Source of the DNA: Hordeum vulgare subsp. vulgare
Lineage: Eukaryota; Streptophyta; Magnoliopsida; Poales; Poaceae
Reading direction: 5' to 3'
NCBI RefSeq assembly: GCF_904849725.1
Contig: NC_058522.1
Location: forward strand, 458,368,844 to 458,432,843
DNA: 64,000 nt
Under the pieces are notes generated by a model. The model was given only the letters and a program-made list of their open reading frames with translations. It searched no databases and had not been told where the DNA came from. How positions within the stretch are numbered: position 1 is the stretch's first letter; the number at the start of each line of letters is the position of its first letter. Positions 48,801-59,773 of the stretch are shown one piece after another. The position numbers and the translations under genes are program-made.

Positions 48801-49080
48801 TATTTCTCTGTACTCATTTGCTGAGAAGTACACACTTTTTGGAGGACCACCTACTATATTGGCTTTCTAAACTTTTTGTCCATTTTGGCAATAGATGCCA
48901 ATGGGGGAGAAGTTTAGAGAGTTTACTTTGGATACGTTAAGAGGGTTTTGCTTTTATTGCGTAAGCATTTACATCTTGCACGCATGCATTATTACCTTGT
49001 ATGTGTGCGCTTGGTTATGCTTATTTCCTTATATAAACTCTCTTGAAGTGGTTGTCTTCAGTTACCAAAATGGGGGAGAT
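45874..49080 (+). other. Non-coding interior of D with PPT-like motifs
   Basis: About 3.2 kb of T-rich text with short frames (70-135 codons) but no recognisable domain. TGGGGGAG occurs at 46244, 46447, 46851, 48510, 48902 and 49071; the last is the true PPT next to the 3' LTR. Around the first two, about 110 bp each is recognisably duplicated with a 203-bp step. Confidence 0.75.
49067..49080 (+). promoter_or_regulatory. Polypurine tract of element D
   Basis: AAAATGGGGGAGAT directly before the 3' LTR at 49081. Primes plus-strand DNA synthesis in LTR elements. Confidence 0.85.
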
Positions 49081-49366
49081 TATTAGAGCATATATCTCCA
49101 TATGTGGTTTTGGTAATTGATGACAATTCCTATGGACTAATGGTTGCCTTAAGTTATATTTATAGGATTTGTCCATAGGCACTTCTTGAAGTCCATCTGT
49201 TGGGTTCAAGGAGTTTATATGATGACCAAGATGGTATTCAACGTATTAATCAAAGAATGGTCATAGAGACACTAGGTTGATCAAGATCTCAGACAAAGAG
49301 TAAACCAAGATGATCAACACACAAAGCCTATAAGATGTACCGAGAGGGATCAAGTGATCCCATGGT
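49081..49366 (+). repeat. 3' LTR of D, first piece
   Basis: Starts TATTAGAGC (the 5' LTR has TGTTAGAGC) and ends in ATGGT, the target duplication of element C. Continues at 57927. Confidence 0.9.
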
Positions 49367-51191
49367 TGTTGGAATTATGCCCTAGAGGCAATAATAAATA
49401 TAGTTATTATTATAATTCCTGTATCAAGATAATCGTTTATTATCCATGCTATAATTGTATTGAATGAAGACTCATTTACATGTGTGGATACATAGACAAA
49501 ACACTGTCCCTAGCAAGCCTCTAGTTGGCTAGCCAGTTGATCAAAGATAGTCAGTGTCTTCTGATTATGAACAAGGTGTTGTTGCTTGATAACTGGATCA
49601 CGTCATTAGGAGAATCACGTGATGGACTAGACCCAAACTAATAGACGTAGCATGTTGCTCGTGTCATTTTGTTGCTACTGTTTTCTGCGTGTCAAGTATT
49701 TGTTCCTATGACCATGAGATCATATAACTCACTGAAACCGGAGGAATACTTTGTGTGTATCAAACGTCGCAACGTAACTGGGTGACTATAAAGATGTTCT
49801 ACAGGTATCTCCGAAGGTGTTAGTTGAGTTGGTATGGATCAAGACTGGGATTTGTCACTCTGTGTGACGGAGAGGTATCTCGGGGCCCACTCGGTAATAC
49901 AACATCACACACAGGCCTTGCAAGCAAAGTAACTTAGTGTAAGTTGCGGGATCTTGTATTACGGAACGAGTAAAGAGACTTGCCGGTAAACGAGATTGAA
50001 ATAGGTATGCGGATACTGACGATCGAATCTCGGGCAAGTAACATACCGAAGGACAAAGGGAATGACATACGGGATTATATGAATCCTTGGCACTGAGGTA
50101 TAAACGATAAGTTCTTCGTAGAATATGTAGGATCCAATATGGGCATCCAGGTCCCGCTATTGGATATTGACCGAGGAGTCTCTCGGGTCATGTCTACATA
50201 GTTCTCGAACCCGCACGGTCTGCACACTTAAGGTTCGACGTTGTTTTATGCGTATTTGAGTTATATGGTTGGTTACTGAATGTTGTTCGGAGTCCCGGAT
50301 GAGATCACGGATGTCACGAGGGTTTCCGGAATGGTCCGAAAACGAAGATTGATATATAGGATGACCTCATTTGATTACCGGAAGGTTTTCGGAGTTACCG
50401 GGAATGTACCGGGAATGACGAATGGGTTCCGGGAGTTCACCGGGGGGGGGGGGGAACCCACCCCGGGGAAGCCCATAGGCCTTGAGGGTGGCGCACCAGC
50501 CCTTAGTGGGCTGGTGGGACAGCCCAAAAGGGCCCTATGCGCATTGGAAGAAAAATCAAAGAGAAAGAAAAAAAAGGAGGAGGTGGGAAGGGAAGGAAGG
50601 ACTCCCACCCACCAAACCAAGTCCAACTCGGTTTGGGGGGGGGGAGACCTTCCCCCTTGGCTCGGCCGACCCCCTTGGGGCTCCTTGAGCCCCAAGGCAA
50701 GGCCCCCCCACTCCCACCTATATATACGGAGGTTTTAGGGCTGATTTGAGACGACTTTTCCACGGCAGCCCGACCACATACCTCCACGGTTTTTCCTCTA
50801 GATAGCGTTTCTACGGAGCTCGGGCGGAGCCCTGCTGAGACAAGGTCATCACCAACCTCCGGAGCGCCATCACGCTGCCGTAGAACTCTTCTACCTCTCC
50901 GTCTCTCTTGCTGGATCAAGAAGGCCGAGATCATCGTCGAGCTGTACGTGTGCTGAACGCGGAGGTGCCGTCCGTTCGGTACTAGATCGTGGGACTGATC
51001 GCGGGATTGTTCGCGGGGCGGATCGAGGGACGTGAGGACGTTCCACTACATCAACCGCGTTCACTAACGCTTCTGCTGTACGGTCTACAAGGGTACGTAG
51101 ATCACTCATCCCCTCTCGTAGATGGACATCACCATGATAGGTCTTCGTGCACGTAGAATTTTTTTTGTTTCCCATGCGACGTTCCCGAAAA
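49367..51191 (+). repeat. 5' LTR of element C
   Basis: 1825 bp, starting TGTTGGAATTATGCCC. It contains a C/G-run at about 50441-50452 and the TATA box TATATATA at 50719-50726, with transcribed R/U5 after it. It ends GTTCCCGAAAA. Confidence 0.95.
50718..50727 (+). promoter_or_regulatory. TATA box of the C 5' LTR
   Basis: CTATATATAC, followed by GGAGGTTTTAGGGCTGATTTG. The same box is present in every Angela LTR of the window and is the known BARE/Angela-type promoter position. Confidence 0.75.
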
Positions 51192-51192
51192 G

Positions 51193-51204
51193 TGGTATCA
51201 GAGC
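51193..51204 (+). promoter_or_regulatory. Primer-binding site of element C
   Basis: TGGTATCAGAGC, complementary to the initiator methionine tRNA end. Canonical, in contrast to the altered sites of A and B. Confidence 0.93.
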
Positions 51205-52445
51205 TAGGTTCATGCGTAGATGTCTTCTCGAGTAGAACACAAAAGTTTTTGTGGGAGGTGATGTGCGTTTTGCTGCCCTCCTTAGTCTTTTCTTGATTCC
51301 GCGGTATTGTTGGATTGAAGCGGCTTGGACCGACATTACTCGTACGCTTACGAGAGACTGGTTTCATCGCTACGAGTAACCCCGTTGCTCAAAGATGACT
51401 GGCAAGTGTCGGTTTCTCCAACTTTAGTTGAATCGGATTTGACTGAGGAGGTCCTTGGATGAGGTTAAATAGCAAATCATATATCTCCGTTGTGGTGTTT
51501 GCGTAAGTAAGATGCGATCCTACTAGATACCCATGGTCACCACGGAAAACATGCAACAACAAAATTAGAGGACGTCTAACTTGTTTTTGCAGGGTATGCT
51601 TGTGATGTGATATGGCCAATGATGTGATGTGATATATTGGATGTATGAGATGATCATGTTGTAATAGATAATATCGACTTGCACGTCGATGGTACGGCAA
51701 CCGGCAGGAGCCATAGGGTTGTCTTTATACTAATGTTTGTGCTTGCAGATGCGTTTACTATTTTGCTAGGATGTAGCTTTAGTAGTAATAGCATGAGTAG
51801 CACGACAACCCCGATGGCGACACGTTGATGGAGATCATGGTGCGGCGCCGGTGACAAGAAGATCGTGCCGGTGCTTTGGTGATGGAGATCAAGAAGCACG
51901 TGATCATGGCCATATCATGTCACTTATGAATTGCATGTGATGTTAATCCTTTTATGCACCTTATTTTGCTTAGAACGACGGTAGCATTATGAGGTGATCT
52001 CTCACTAAAATTTCAAGACGAAATTGTGTTCTCCCCGACTGTGCACCGTTGCTACAGTTCGTCGTTTGGAGACACCACGTGATGATCAGGTGTGATAGAC
52101 TCAACGTTCACATACAACGGGTGCAAAACAGTTGCGCACGCGTAACACTCGGGTTAACCTTGACGAGCCTAGCATGTGCAGACATGGCCTCGGAACACAT
52201 GAGACCGAAAGGTTGATCATGAATCATATAGATCATATGATTAGCATAGGGATGCTTACCACTGAAACTATACTCAACTCACGTGATGATCGGACTTGAG
52301 CTAGTGTAAGTGGATCATGAACCACTCAAATGACTAGAGAGATGTACTTTTTGAGTGGGAGTGTAGCGTATAATTTGATTAAGTTAAACTCTAATTATCT
52401 TGAACATAGTCTAAGTCCACTTTGAATATATTTGTGTTGTAGATC
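51205..52445 (+). other. Leader of element C
   Basis: About 1.24 kb of untranslated leader between PBS and gag. It corresponds to about 290-1515 in A and 29800-31015 in B. Short frames inside it are conserved only because the DNA is; none has domain text. It probably carries packaging and dimerisation signals. Confidence 0.7.
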
Positions 52446-55400
52446 ATGGCTCATGCGACAGTCACCCTGAATTTTAATACGTTCCTAGAGAAAGCTAAGT
52501 TGAAAGATGATGGAAGCAACTTTGTAGACTGGGCTCGTAATCTTAAGCTAATCTTACAAGATGGGAAGAAGGATTATGTCCTTAATGCTGCGCTAGGAGA
52601 TGAACCACCCACTACGGCTGATCAGGATGTTAAGAACGCTTGGTTAGCACGTAAGGAGGACTACTCAGTAGTTCAATGTGCAGTCTTGTATGGCTTAGAA
52701 CCGGGACTTCAACGTCGCTTTGAGCGTCATGGAGCATTTGAGATGTTCCAAGAGTTGAAGTTTATCTTTCAGAAGAACGCCCGGATCGAGAGGTATGAGA
52801 CCTCCGATAAATTCTATGCTTGTAAAATGGAGGAGAACTCGTCTGTCAGTGAACATGTGCTCAAAATGTCTGGGTACTCAAACCGTCTAGCTGAGCTGGG
52901 GATTGAACTCCCGCAAGCGGCTATCACTGATAGAATCCTTCAATCACTGCCGCCAAGCTATAAAGGCTTTGTGTTGAACTACAACATGCAAGGGATGAAC
53001 AAGTCACCCGGCGAGTTGTTTGCGATGCTGAAAGTCGCAGAGTCTGAACTCCATAAAGAACATCAAGTGTTGATGGTGAATAAGACCACTAGTTTCAAGA
53101 GAAACGACAAAGGCAAGAAGGGTAATTCAAAGAAGAGCGGCAAGCCTTTTGCCAAACCGACGAAGAAACCCAAAGCTGGACCTAAGCCTGAAACGGAGTG
53201 TTACTATTGCAAGGGTATGGGTCACTGGAAGCGCAATTGCCCCAAGTATCTGGCAGATAAGAAGGCGGCCAAAGAAAAATCAGGTATATTTGATATACAA
53301 GTTATTGATGTGTACTTAACCGGCTCTCATAGTAGTGCCTGGGTATTCGATACCGGTTCTGTTGCTCATATTTGCAACTCGAAACAGTAACTGCGGAATA
53401 GACGAAGGCTGGCGAAAGATGAAGTGACGATGCGCGTAGGAAATGGTTCCAAGGTTGATGCAATCGCCGTCGGCACAGTTTCACTTCAGTTACCATCAGG
53501 ATTAGTTATGAACTTAAATCATTGTTATTTAGTGCCTGCGTTGAGCATGAACATCATATCAGGATCTTGTTTATTGCGAGACAGTTACTCATTTAAGTCA
53601 GAGAATAATGGTAATTCTATTTCTATGAGTAACATCTTTTATGGTCATGCACCCAATGTGAGAGGGTTGTTCATATTGAATCTTGATAGCGATACACACA
53701 TACATAACATTGAGACCAAAAGAGTTAGAGTTAACAATGATAGCACCATAATTTTGTGGCACTGCCGCTTAGGTCATATTGGTGTAAAGCGCATGAACAA
53801 ACTCCATGCTGATGGACTTTTGGAGTCACTTGACTTTGATTCCCTTGACACGTGCGAACCATGCCTCATGGGCAAGATGACTAAGACTCCATTCTCCGGA
53901 ACAATGGAGCGTGCAAGTGACTTGTTGGAAATCATACATACCGATGTGTGTGGTCCGATGAGCGTTGAGGCACGCGGCGGATATCGTTATTTTCTCACTT
54001 TCACTGACGATTTGAGTAGATATGGTTATGTCTACTTGATGAAGCACAAGTCTGAAACATTTGAAAAGTTCAAGAAATTTCAGAGTGAAGTTGAAAATCA
54101 TCGTAACAAGAAGATCAAGTTCCTACGGTCTGATCGTGGGGGTGAATATCTGAGTTTCGAGTTTGGTGCTCACTTAAGACAATGTGGAATTGTTTCACAG
54201 TTAACACCGCCTGGAACACCACAGCGTAATGGTGTGTCCGAACGTCGTAATCGTACTTTATTAGAGATGGTGCGATCTATGATGTCTCTTACCGATTTGC
54301 CGTTATCGTTTTGGGGCTATGCATTAGAAACAACTGCATTCACTTTAAATAGGGCACCATCAAAATCCGTTGAGACGACACCATATGAACTGTGGTATGG
54401 CAAAAGGCCAAAGTTGTCGTTTCTTAAAGTTTGGGGATGTGATGCTTATGTCAAAAAGCTTCAGCCTGAAAAGCTGGAACCCAAAGCGGAAAAGTGCGTC
54501 TTCATAGGTTACCCAAAAGAGACAGTTGGGTACACCTTCTATCTCAAATCCGAGGGCAAAGTGTTTGTTGCTAAAAACGGATCTTTTCTCGAGAAGGAGT
54601 TTCTCTCGAGAGAATTGAGTGGGAGGAAGATAGAACTTGACGAGGTTGTCGAACCTCTCATCCCTCTGGATGGTGGCGCAGGGCAAGGGGAAACCTCTGT
54701 CAATGCGACACCGGTTGAGGAGGAAGTTAATGATGATGATCATGAAACTCCGGTTCAAGTTTTTGTCGAACCACGCAGGTCGACGAGACCATGTGCTGCT
54801 CCAGAGTGGTACGGTAATCCCGTCTTGTCAATCATGTTGTTGGACAACAATGAACCTGCACATTATGAAGAAGCAATGGTGGGCCCAGATTCCAACAAAT
54901 GGCTAGAAGCCATGAAGTCCGAGATAGGATCCATGTATGAGAACAAAGTATGGACTTTGGAGGTACTGCCTGAAGGCCGCAAGGCTATTCAGAACAAATG
55001 GATCTTTAAGAGGAAGACGGAGGCTGACGGCAATGTGACCGTTTATAAAGCTCAACTTGTGGCAAAGGGTTTTTTGCAAGTTCAACGAGTTGACTACGAT
55101 GAGACATTCTCACCCGTAGCGATGCTTAAGTCCGTCAGAATCATGTTAGCAATAGCTGCATTTTTTGATTATGAAATCTGGCAGATGGATGTCAAAATGG
55201 CGTTCCTGAACGGTTTCCTTAAGGAAGAATTGTATATGATGCAACCCGAAGGTTTTGTCGATCCTAAGAATGCTAACAAGGTGTGCAAGCTCCAGCGATC
55301 CATTTATGGACTGGCGCAAGCATCTCGGAGTTGGAACAAACGCTTTGATGAGGTGATCAAAGCATTTGGGTTTATACAAGTGGTTGGAGAATCTTGTATT

Positions 55401-56426
55401 TACAAGAAAGTGAGTGGGAGCTCTGTGGCGTTTCTAATATTATATGTGGATGACATATTGCTGATTGGAAACAACGTGGAGTTTTTGGAGAGCATAAAGG
55501 ATTACTTGAATAAAAGTTTCTCTATGAAGGACCTAGGAGAAGCTGCTTACATTCTAGGCATTAAGATCTATAGGGATAGATCAAAATGCCTGATAGGACT
55601 TTCACAAAGCACATACCTTGATAAAGTTTTGAAGAGGTTCAAAATGGGACAGTCCAAGAAAGGGTTCTTGCCAGTTTTACAAGGTACGAGATTGAGTAAG
55701 ACTCAGTGCCCAGCAACTGATGAAGATAGAGAGCATATGCGCTCCGTCCCCTATGCTTCAGCCATAGGTTCTATCATGTATGCAATGCTGTGCACTAGAC
55801 CGGATGTTAGCCTGGCCATAAGTATGGCAGGTAGGTTCTAGAGTAATCCAGGAGTGGATCACTGGACGGCGGTCAAGAATATCCTGAAGTACCTGAAAAG
55901 GACTAAGGAGATGTTTCTCGTATATGGAGGTGACGAAGAGCTCGCCGTAAAAGGTTACGTCGATGCAAGCTTTGACACAGATCCGGACGACTCTAAGTCG
56001 CAAACCGAATACGTATTTATTCTTAATGGGGGTGCGGTAAGCTGGTGCAGTTCCAAGCAAAGCGTCGTAACAGATTCTACATGTGAAGCGGAGTACATGG
56101 CTGCCTCGGAGGCGGCTAAGGAGGGTGTCTGGATGAAGCAATTCATGACAGATCTTGGAGTGGTGCCAAGCGCATTGAATCCAATAACCTTGTTCCATGA
56201 CAAGACGGGTGCCATTGCCTTAGCAAAGGAACCACGGTTTCACAAGAAGTCCAGACATATCAAACGACGCTTCAACCTCATCCGCGACTACGTCGAAGTG
56301 GAGGACGTGAATATATGCAAATTGCACACGGATCTGAATGTAGCAGACCCGCTGACTAAACCTCTTCCACGGGCTAAGCATGATCAACACCAGAACTGTA
56401 TGGGTGTTAGATTTATTACAATGTAA
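52446..56426 (+). pseudogene. gag-pol polyprotein of Angela C, two stop codons
   Basis: One reading frame of 1326 codons in copia order. Gag occupies residues 1 to about 300 with the zinc knuckle CYYCKGMGHWKRNC at 53199-53240. The protease DTG is at residue 302. The integrase has a HHCC part near 53757-53880 (HCRLGHIG, then CEPCLMGK) and a core with HTDVCGPM and SDRGGEY. Reverse transcriptase has YVDD at 55443-55454. RNase H lies at about 55950-56330 with DSTCEAEY. Two in-frame stops break it: TAA at 53388-53390 just after the protease site, and TAG at 55839-55841 between RT and RNase H. No frameshift is present. Length and order match full Angela/BARE elements. As it stands only Gag with a partial protease could be made. 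Confidence 0.93.
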
Positions 56427-56464
56427 TTCGCATGATGATGTGAGGACTAGATTATTGACTCTAG

Positions 56465-56478
56465 TGCAAGTGGGAGAC
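56465..56478 (+). promoter_or_regulatory. Polypurine tract of element C
   Basis: TGCAAGTGGGAGAC before the 3' LTR. The inverse is found at 26063 (B) and 61597 (F). Confidence 0.88.
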
Positions 56479-57921
56479 TTGGTGTGTATCAAACGTCGCA
56501 ACGTAACTGGGTGACTATAAAGATGCTCTACAGGTATCTCCGAAGGTGTTCGTTGAGTTAGTATGGATCGAGACTGGGATTTGTCACTCCGTGTGACGGA
56601 GAGGTATCTCGGGGCCCACTCGGTAATACAACATTACACACAAGCCTTGCAAGCAATGTGACTTAGTGTAAGTTGCGGGATCTTGTATTACGGAACGAGT
56701 AAAGAGACTTGCCGGTAAACGAGATTGAAATAGGTATGCGGATACTGACGATCGAATCTCGGGCAAGTAACATACCGAAGGACAAAGGGAATGACATACG
56801 GGATTATATGAATCCTTGGCACTGAGGTTCAAACGATAAGTTCTCCGCAGAATATGTAGGATCCAATATGGGCATCCAGGTCCCGCTATTGGATATTGAC
56901 CGAGGAGTCTCTCGGGTCATGTCTACATAGTTCTCGAACCCGCAGGGTCTGCACACTTAAGGTTCGACGTTGTTTTATGCGTATTTGAGTTATATGGTTG
57001 GTTACCGAATGTTGTTCAGAGTCCCGTATGAGATCACAGACATCACGAGGGTTTCCGGAATGGTCCGGAAACGAAGATTGATATATAGGATGACCTCATT
57101 TGATTACCGGAAGATTTTTGGAGTTACCGGGAATGTACCGGAATGATGAATGGGTTCCGGGAGTTCACCGGGGGGGGGGGGGGGGGAACCCACCCCGGGG
57201 AAGCCCATAGGCCTTGAGGGTGGCGCACCAGCCCTTAGTGGGCTGGTGGGACAGCCCAAAAGGGCCCTATGCGCATTGGAAGAAAAATCAAAGAGAAAGA
57301 AAAAAAAAGGAGGAGGTGGGAAGGGAAAGAAGGACTCCCACCCACCAAACCAAGTCCAACTCGGTTTGGGGGGGGAGACCTTCCCCCTAGGCTCGGCCGA
57401 CCCCCTTGGGGCTCCTTGATCCCCAAGGCAAGCCCCCCCTCTCCCACCTATATATACGGAGGTTTTAGGGCTGATTTGAGACGACTTTTCCACGGCAGCC
57501 CGACCACATACCTCCACGGTTTTTCCTCTAGATCGCGTTTCTGCGGAGCTCGGTCGGAGCCCTGCTGAGACAAGGTCATCACCAACCCCCGGAGCGCCGT
57601 CACGCTGCCAGAGAACTCTTCTACCTCTCCGTCTCTCTTGCTGGATCAAGAAGGCCGAGATCATCGTCGAGCTGTACGTGTGCTGGACGCGGAGGTGCCG
57701 TCCGTTCGGTACTAGACCGTGGGACTGATCACGGGATTGTTCGCGGGGCGGATCGAGGGACGTGAGGACGTTCCACTACATCAACCGCGTTCACTAACGC
57801 TTATGCTGTACGGTCTACAAGGGTACGTAGATCACTCATCCCCTCTCGTAGATGGACATCACCATGATAGGTCTTCGTGCGCGTAGGAAATTTTTTGTTT
57901 CCCATGCGACGTTCCCCAAAA
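56479..57921 (+). repeat. 3' LTR of element C, first 0.4 kb missing
   Basis: The LTR begins at TTGGTGTGTATCAAACG, which aligns to about 49752 in the 5' LTR, so about 385 bp at the start of U3 are deleted. The rest, including the TATA box and the AA end, is present (1443 bp). Confidence 0.92.
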
Positions 57922-57926
57922 ATGGT

Positions 57927-59773
57927 ATGGTAAGCATTGTCCATTACGTGTTTGTGTACTAAACGATGGTCTTTGTGAGAGTCCTATGTGGGGGTTAGGT
58001 GTGCTTCCATGGGCTTGCGTCAAAAGGAAGATCTCATACAACCCATGAAGGATGACGTCAAGTGGCGATCGTCATCAAGATTGTGGTGCGCAAGTTCAAG
58101 TGGATCAACATGAATATATCATTGAAACTATTGTTACTGATCATGTGTTGATAAGGACAAGCTCATGTGCTAACAAGGACAAGATCAAGATAAGCATTCC
58201 TGAGCATTACATGCTTGATTCTTGTGGATGTCCACATGGTGGACAAATGAAGATGAATACATAAGCTAGGCTTTCCACATTGTGTATGGGAGAGCTACTT
58301 GAAGACTTCATCATGTCTTGCTTTCAACTTGAGCCAAGAAGGAACAACAACATCAAGCTCAAGTGAAAGGGCAAACTCAAAGGTATCAGTTCCTTTGACG
58401 TTAGTTGTGCGGAGTGATGATCAGCGAATAAAAGTATACACTCAAGTATGGATCATCAGTACCCTTTTATGATTCTTGAGTCCTTAGGGATCCCGCACTA
58501 TTAAGAGGGGATCACAGGTTTTGCGATGAACTTGCTCAAACTACATCTCCATTGTTCTGCTCAATACCACATATTATCTACTTTGCTCCTATCTCAAAAC
58601 AGGTCTACTGCCTCGGACTTCCGGCTCCCTCCGGACGTCCGAGGACCGGTCAAGGGTCGGACGACCGACAAGCTACGGAAATCCGGAGCTCTGCACCAGA
58701 AGAAATTGATCTCTATAACTCGGATTTCTGGCTCACTCCGGACATCCGAGGGCCGGACGACCGACCAGCTTCGGAAATCCGGAGCCCTGCACCAGAAGTA
58801 CGTGAGCTCTATAACTCGGATTTCCGGCTCCCTCCGGACGTCCGAGGGCCGGACGTGCGTCCCCTTTCGGAAATCCGGAACCTCCCACTAGAAGAAGTTG
58901 AGTCGAATAACTCGGATTTCCGGCCTTCTCAGGACGTTCGGTCGCTGTTCAATTCATAGTGTTTCCAGTCATATCTTCAGGCCTTGGACGACCGACCCCT
59001 GTCGGACGTCTGACCCCTTACGGACGCCCAGACTTCCGAAAACTGTCGGACGTCCGGACCTTGTGTGACTTAAAGTGTCCCCAACGGCTGTTTTTCTCTC
59101 CCCACTATAAATACCCCCTCCCACTTCGTGTGAGGGGAGCCCAACACAACCATATCCTCATAAGAACACATTTCCACCTCACACACATTTGCTCACACCA
59201 AATCTCAGATCCCAAGAGCATTTGTGAGCCCCTTTGAGAGTTGTTCCAATCAAAAGATAGATCGTCTCCCTCTCCTTCTCTCAACCCAAGCTATTTGAGA
59301 TTTGAGCATTCCCCGTGATTTTGTTACTCTTGGAGGTTGGAGACTCCTAGGCGGTAGGAGTTCTTCGGAGAGGAATCAATCCGTGTGATTACCCCCGGAA
59401 AAGTTTGTGAGGGTTTGGAAGCCACCTCAAAGGCTTACCACTAGTGGTTGAGAAACGCCTTCGTGGTGTTATCTCAAAGGAAGAATAGGGTGATCCTTCG
59501 TGGCGTTGGTGTGCCTTCGTGGTAACACCCACCTCTCTAACGGTGACTAGCTTCCCTCCAAGGAAGTGAACATCGGGATACATCTTCGTCTCAGTGACCT
59601 TGGTTATCCTTAACCCTAACTCCTTACTTGTGGTTTACTTGTGTTACTTGAGCATACATACATTGCATATTGTTTGTGCTCATTATATTGTGTTGGCTAT
59701 TTCTTGTACAAGATTAATCATTCAAGCATACCCTCTATATCCACACGTTCACACTTGCAGCTTTTGATATATC
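57927..59773 (+). repeat. 3' LTR of D, second piece
   Basis: Continues the D LTR after element C and ends in ATATC (59769-59773), the expected target duplication of F. The remaining tail lies beyond the window. It contains the palindromic array at 58612-59060 with one more 96-bp unit than the 5' LTR. Confidence 0.9.
58612..59060 (+). repeat. Palindromic array in the D 3' LTR
   Basis: Units at 58612-58718 (107 bp), 58719-58814 (96 bp), 58815-58910 (96 bp) and from 58911. The middle pair is duplicated relative to the 5' LTR array at 42263-42620. Confidence 0.85.

Larger units (their letters stand above)
49367..57921 (+). mobile_element. Angela element C, near complete
   Basis: A plus-strand copia element of 8555 bp: 5' LTR 49367-51191, PBS 51193-51204, a gag-pol frame 52446-56426, PPT at 56465-56478 and a shortened 3' LTR 56479-57921. 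Perfect ATGGT copies flank it (49362-49366 and 57922-57926). The empty site is seen in the D 5' LTR near 41572 as CCCATGGTATGGTAAGC. The frame holds two stop codons and no frameshift, so this is one of the better preserved Angela copies here. Both LTRs end in AA in place of CA. Confidence 0.96.

Noticed and set aside
46488..49040. Possible envelope-like or membrane proteins in the D interior (hydrophobic frames of 70-135 codons)
   Set aside because: Hydrophobicity follows from T-rich DNA; frames are short, on both strands, without starts in context or any family motif.
51106..51367. Leader and LTR frames of 76-158 codons on minus near the C 5' LTR
   Set aside because: They recur in A, B and F at the same LTR positions with indels that break the frame, so they are not conserved proteins.
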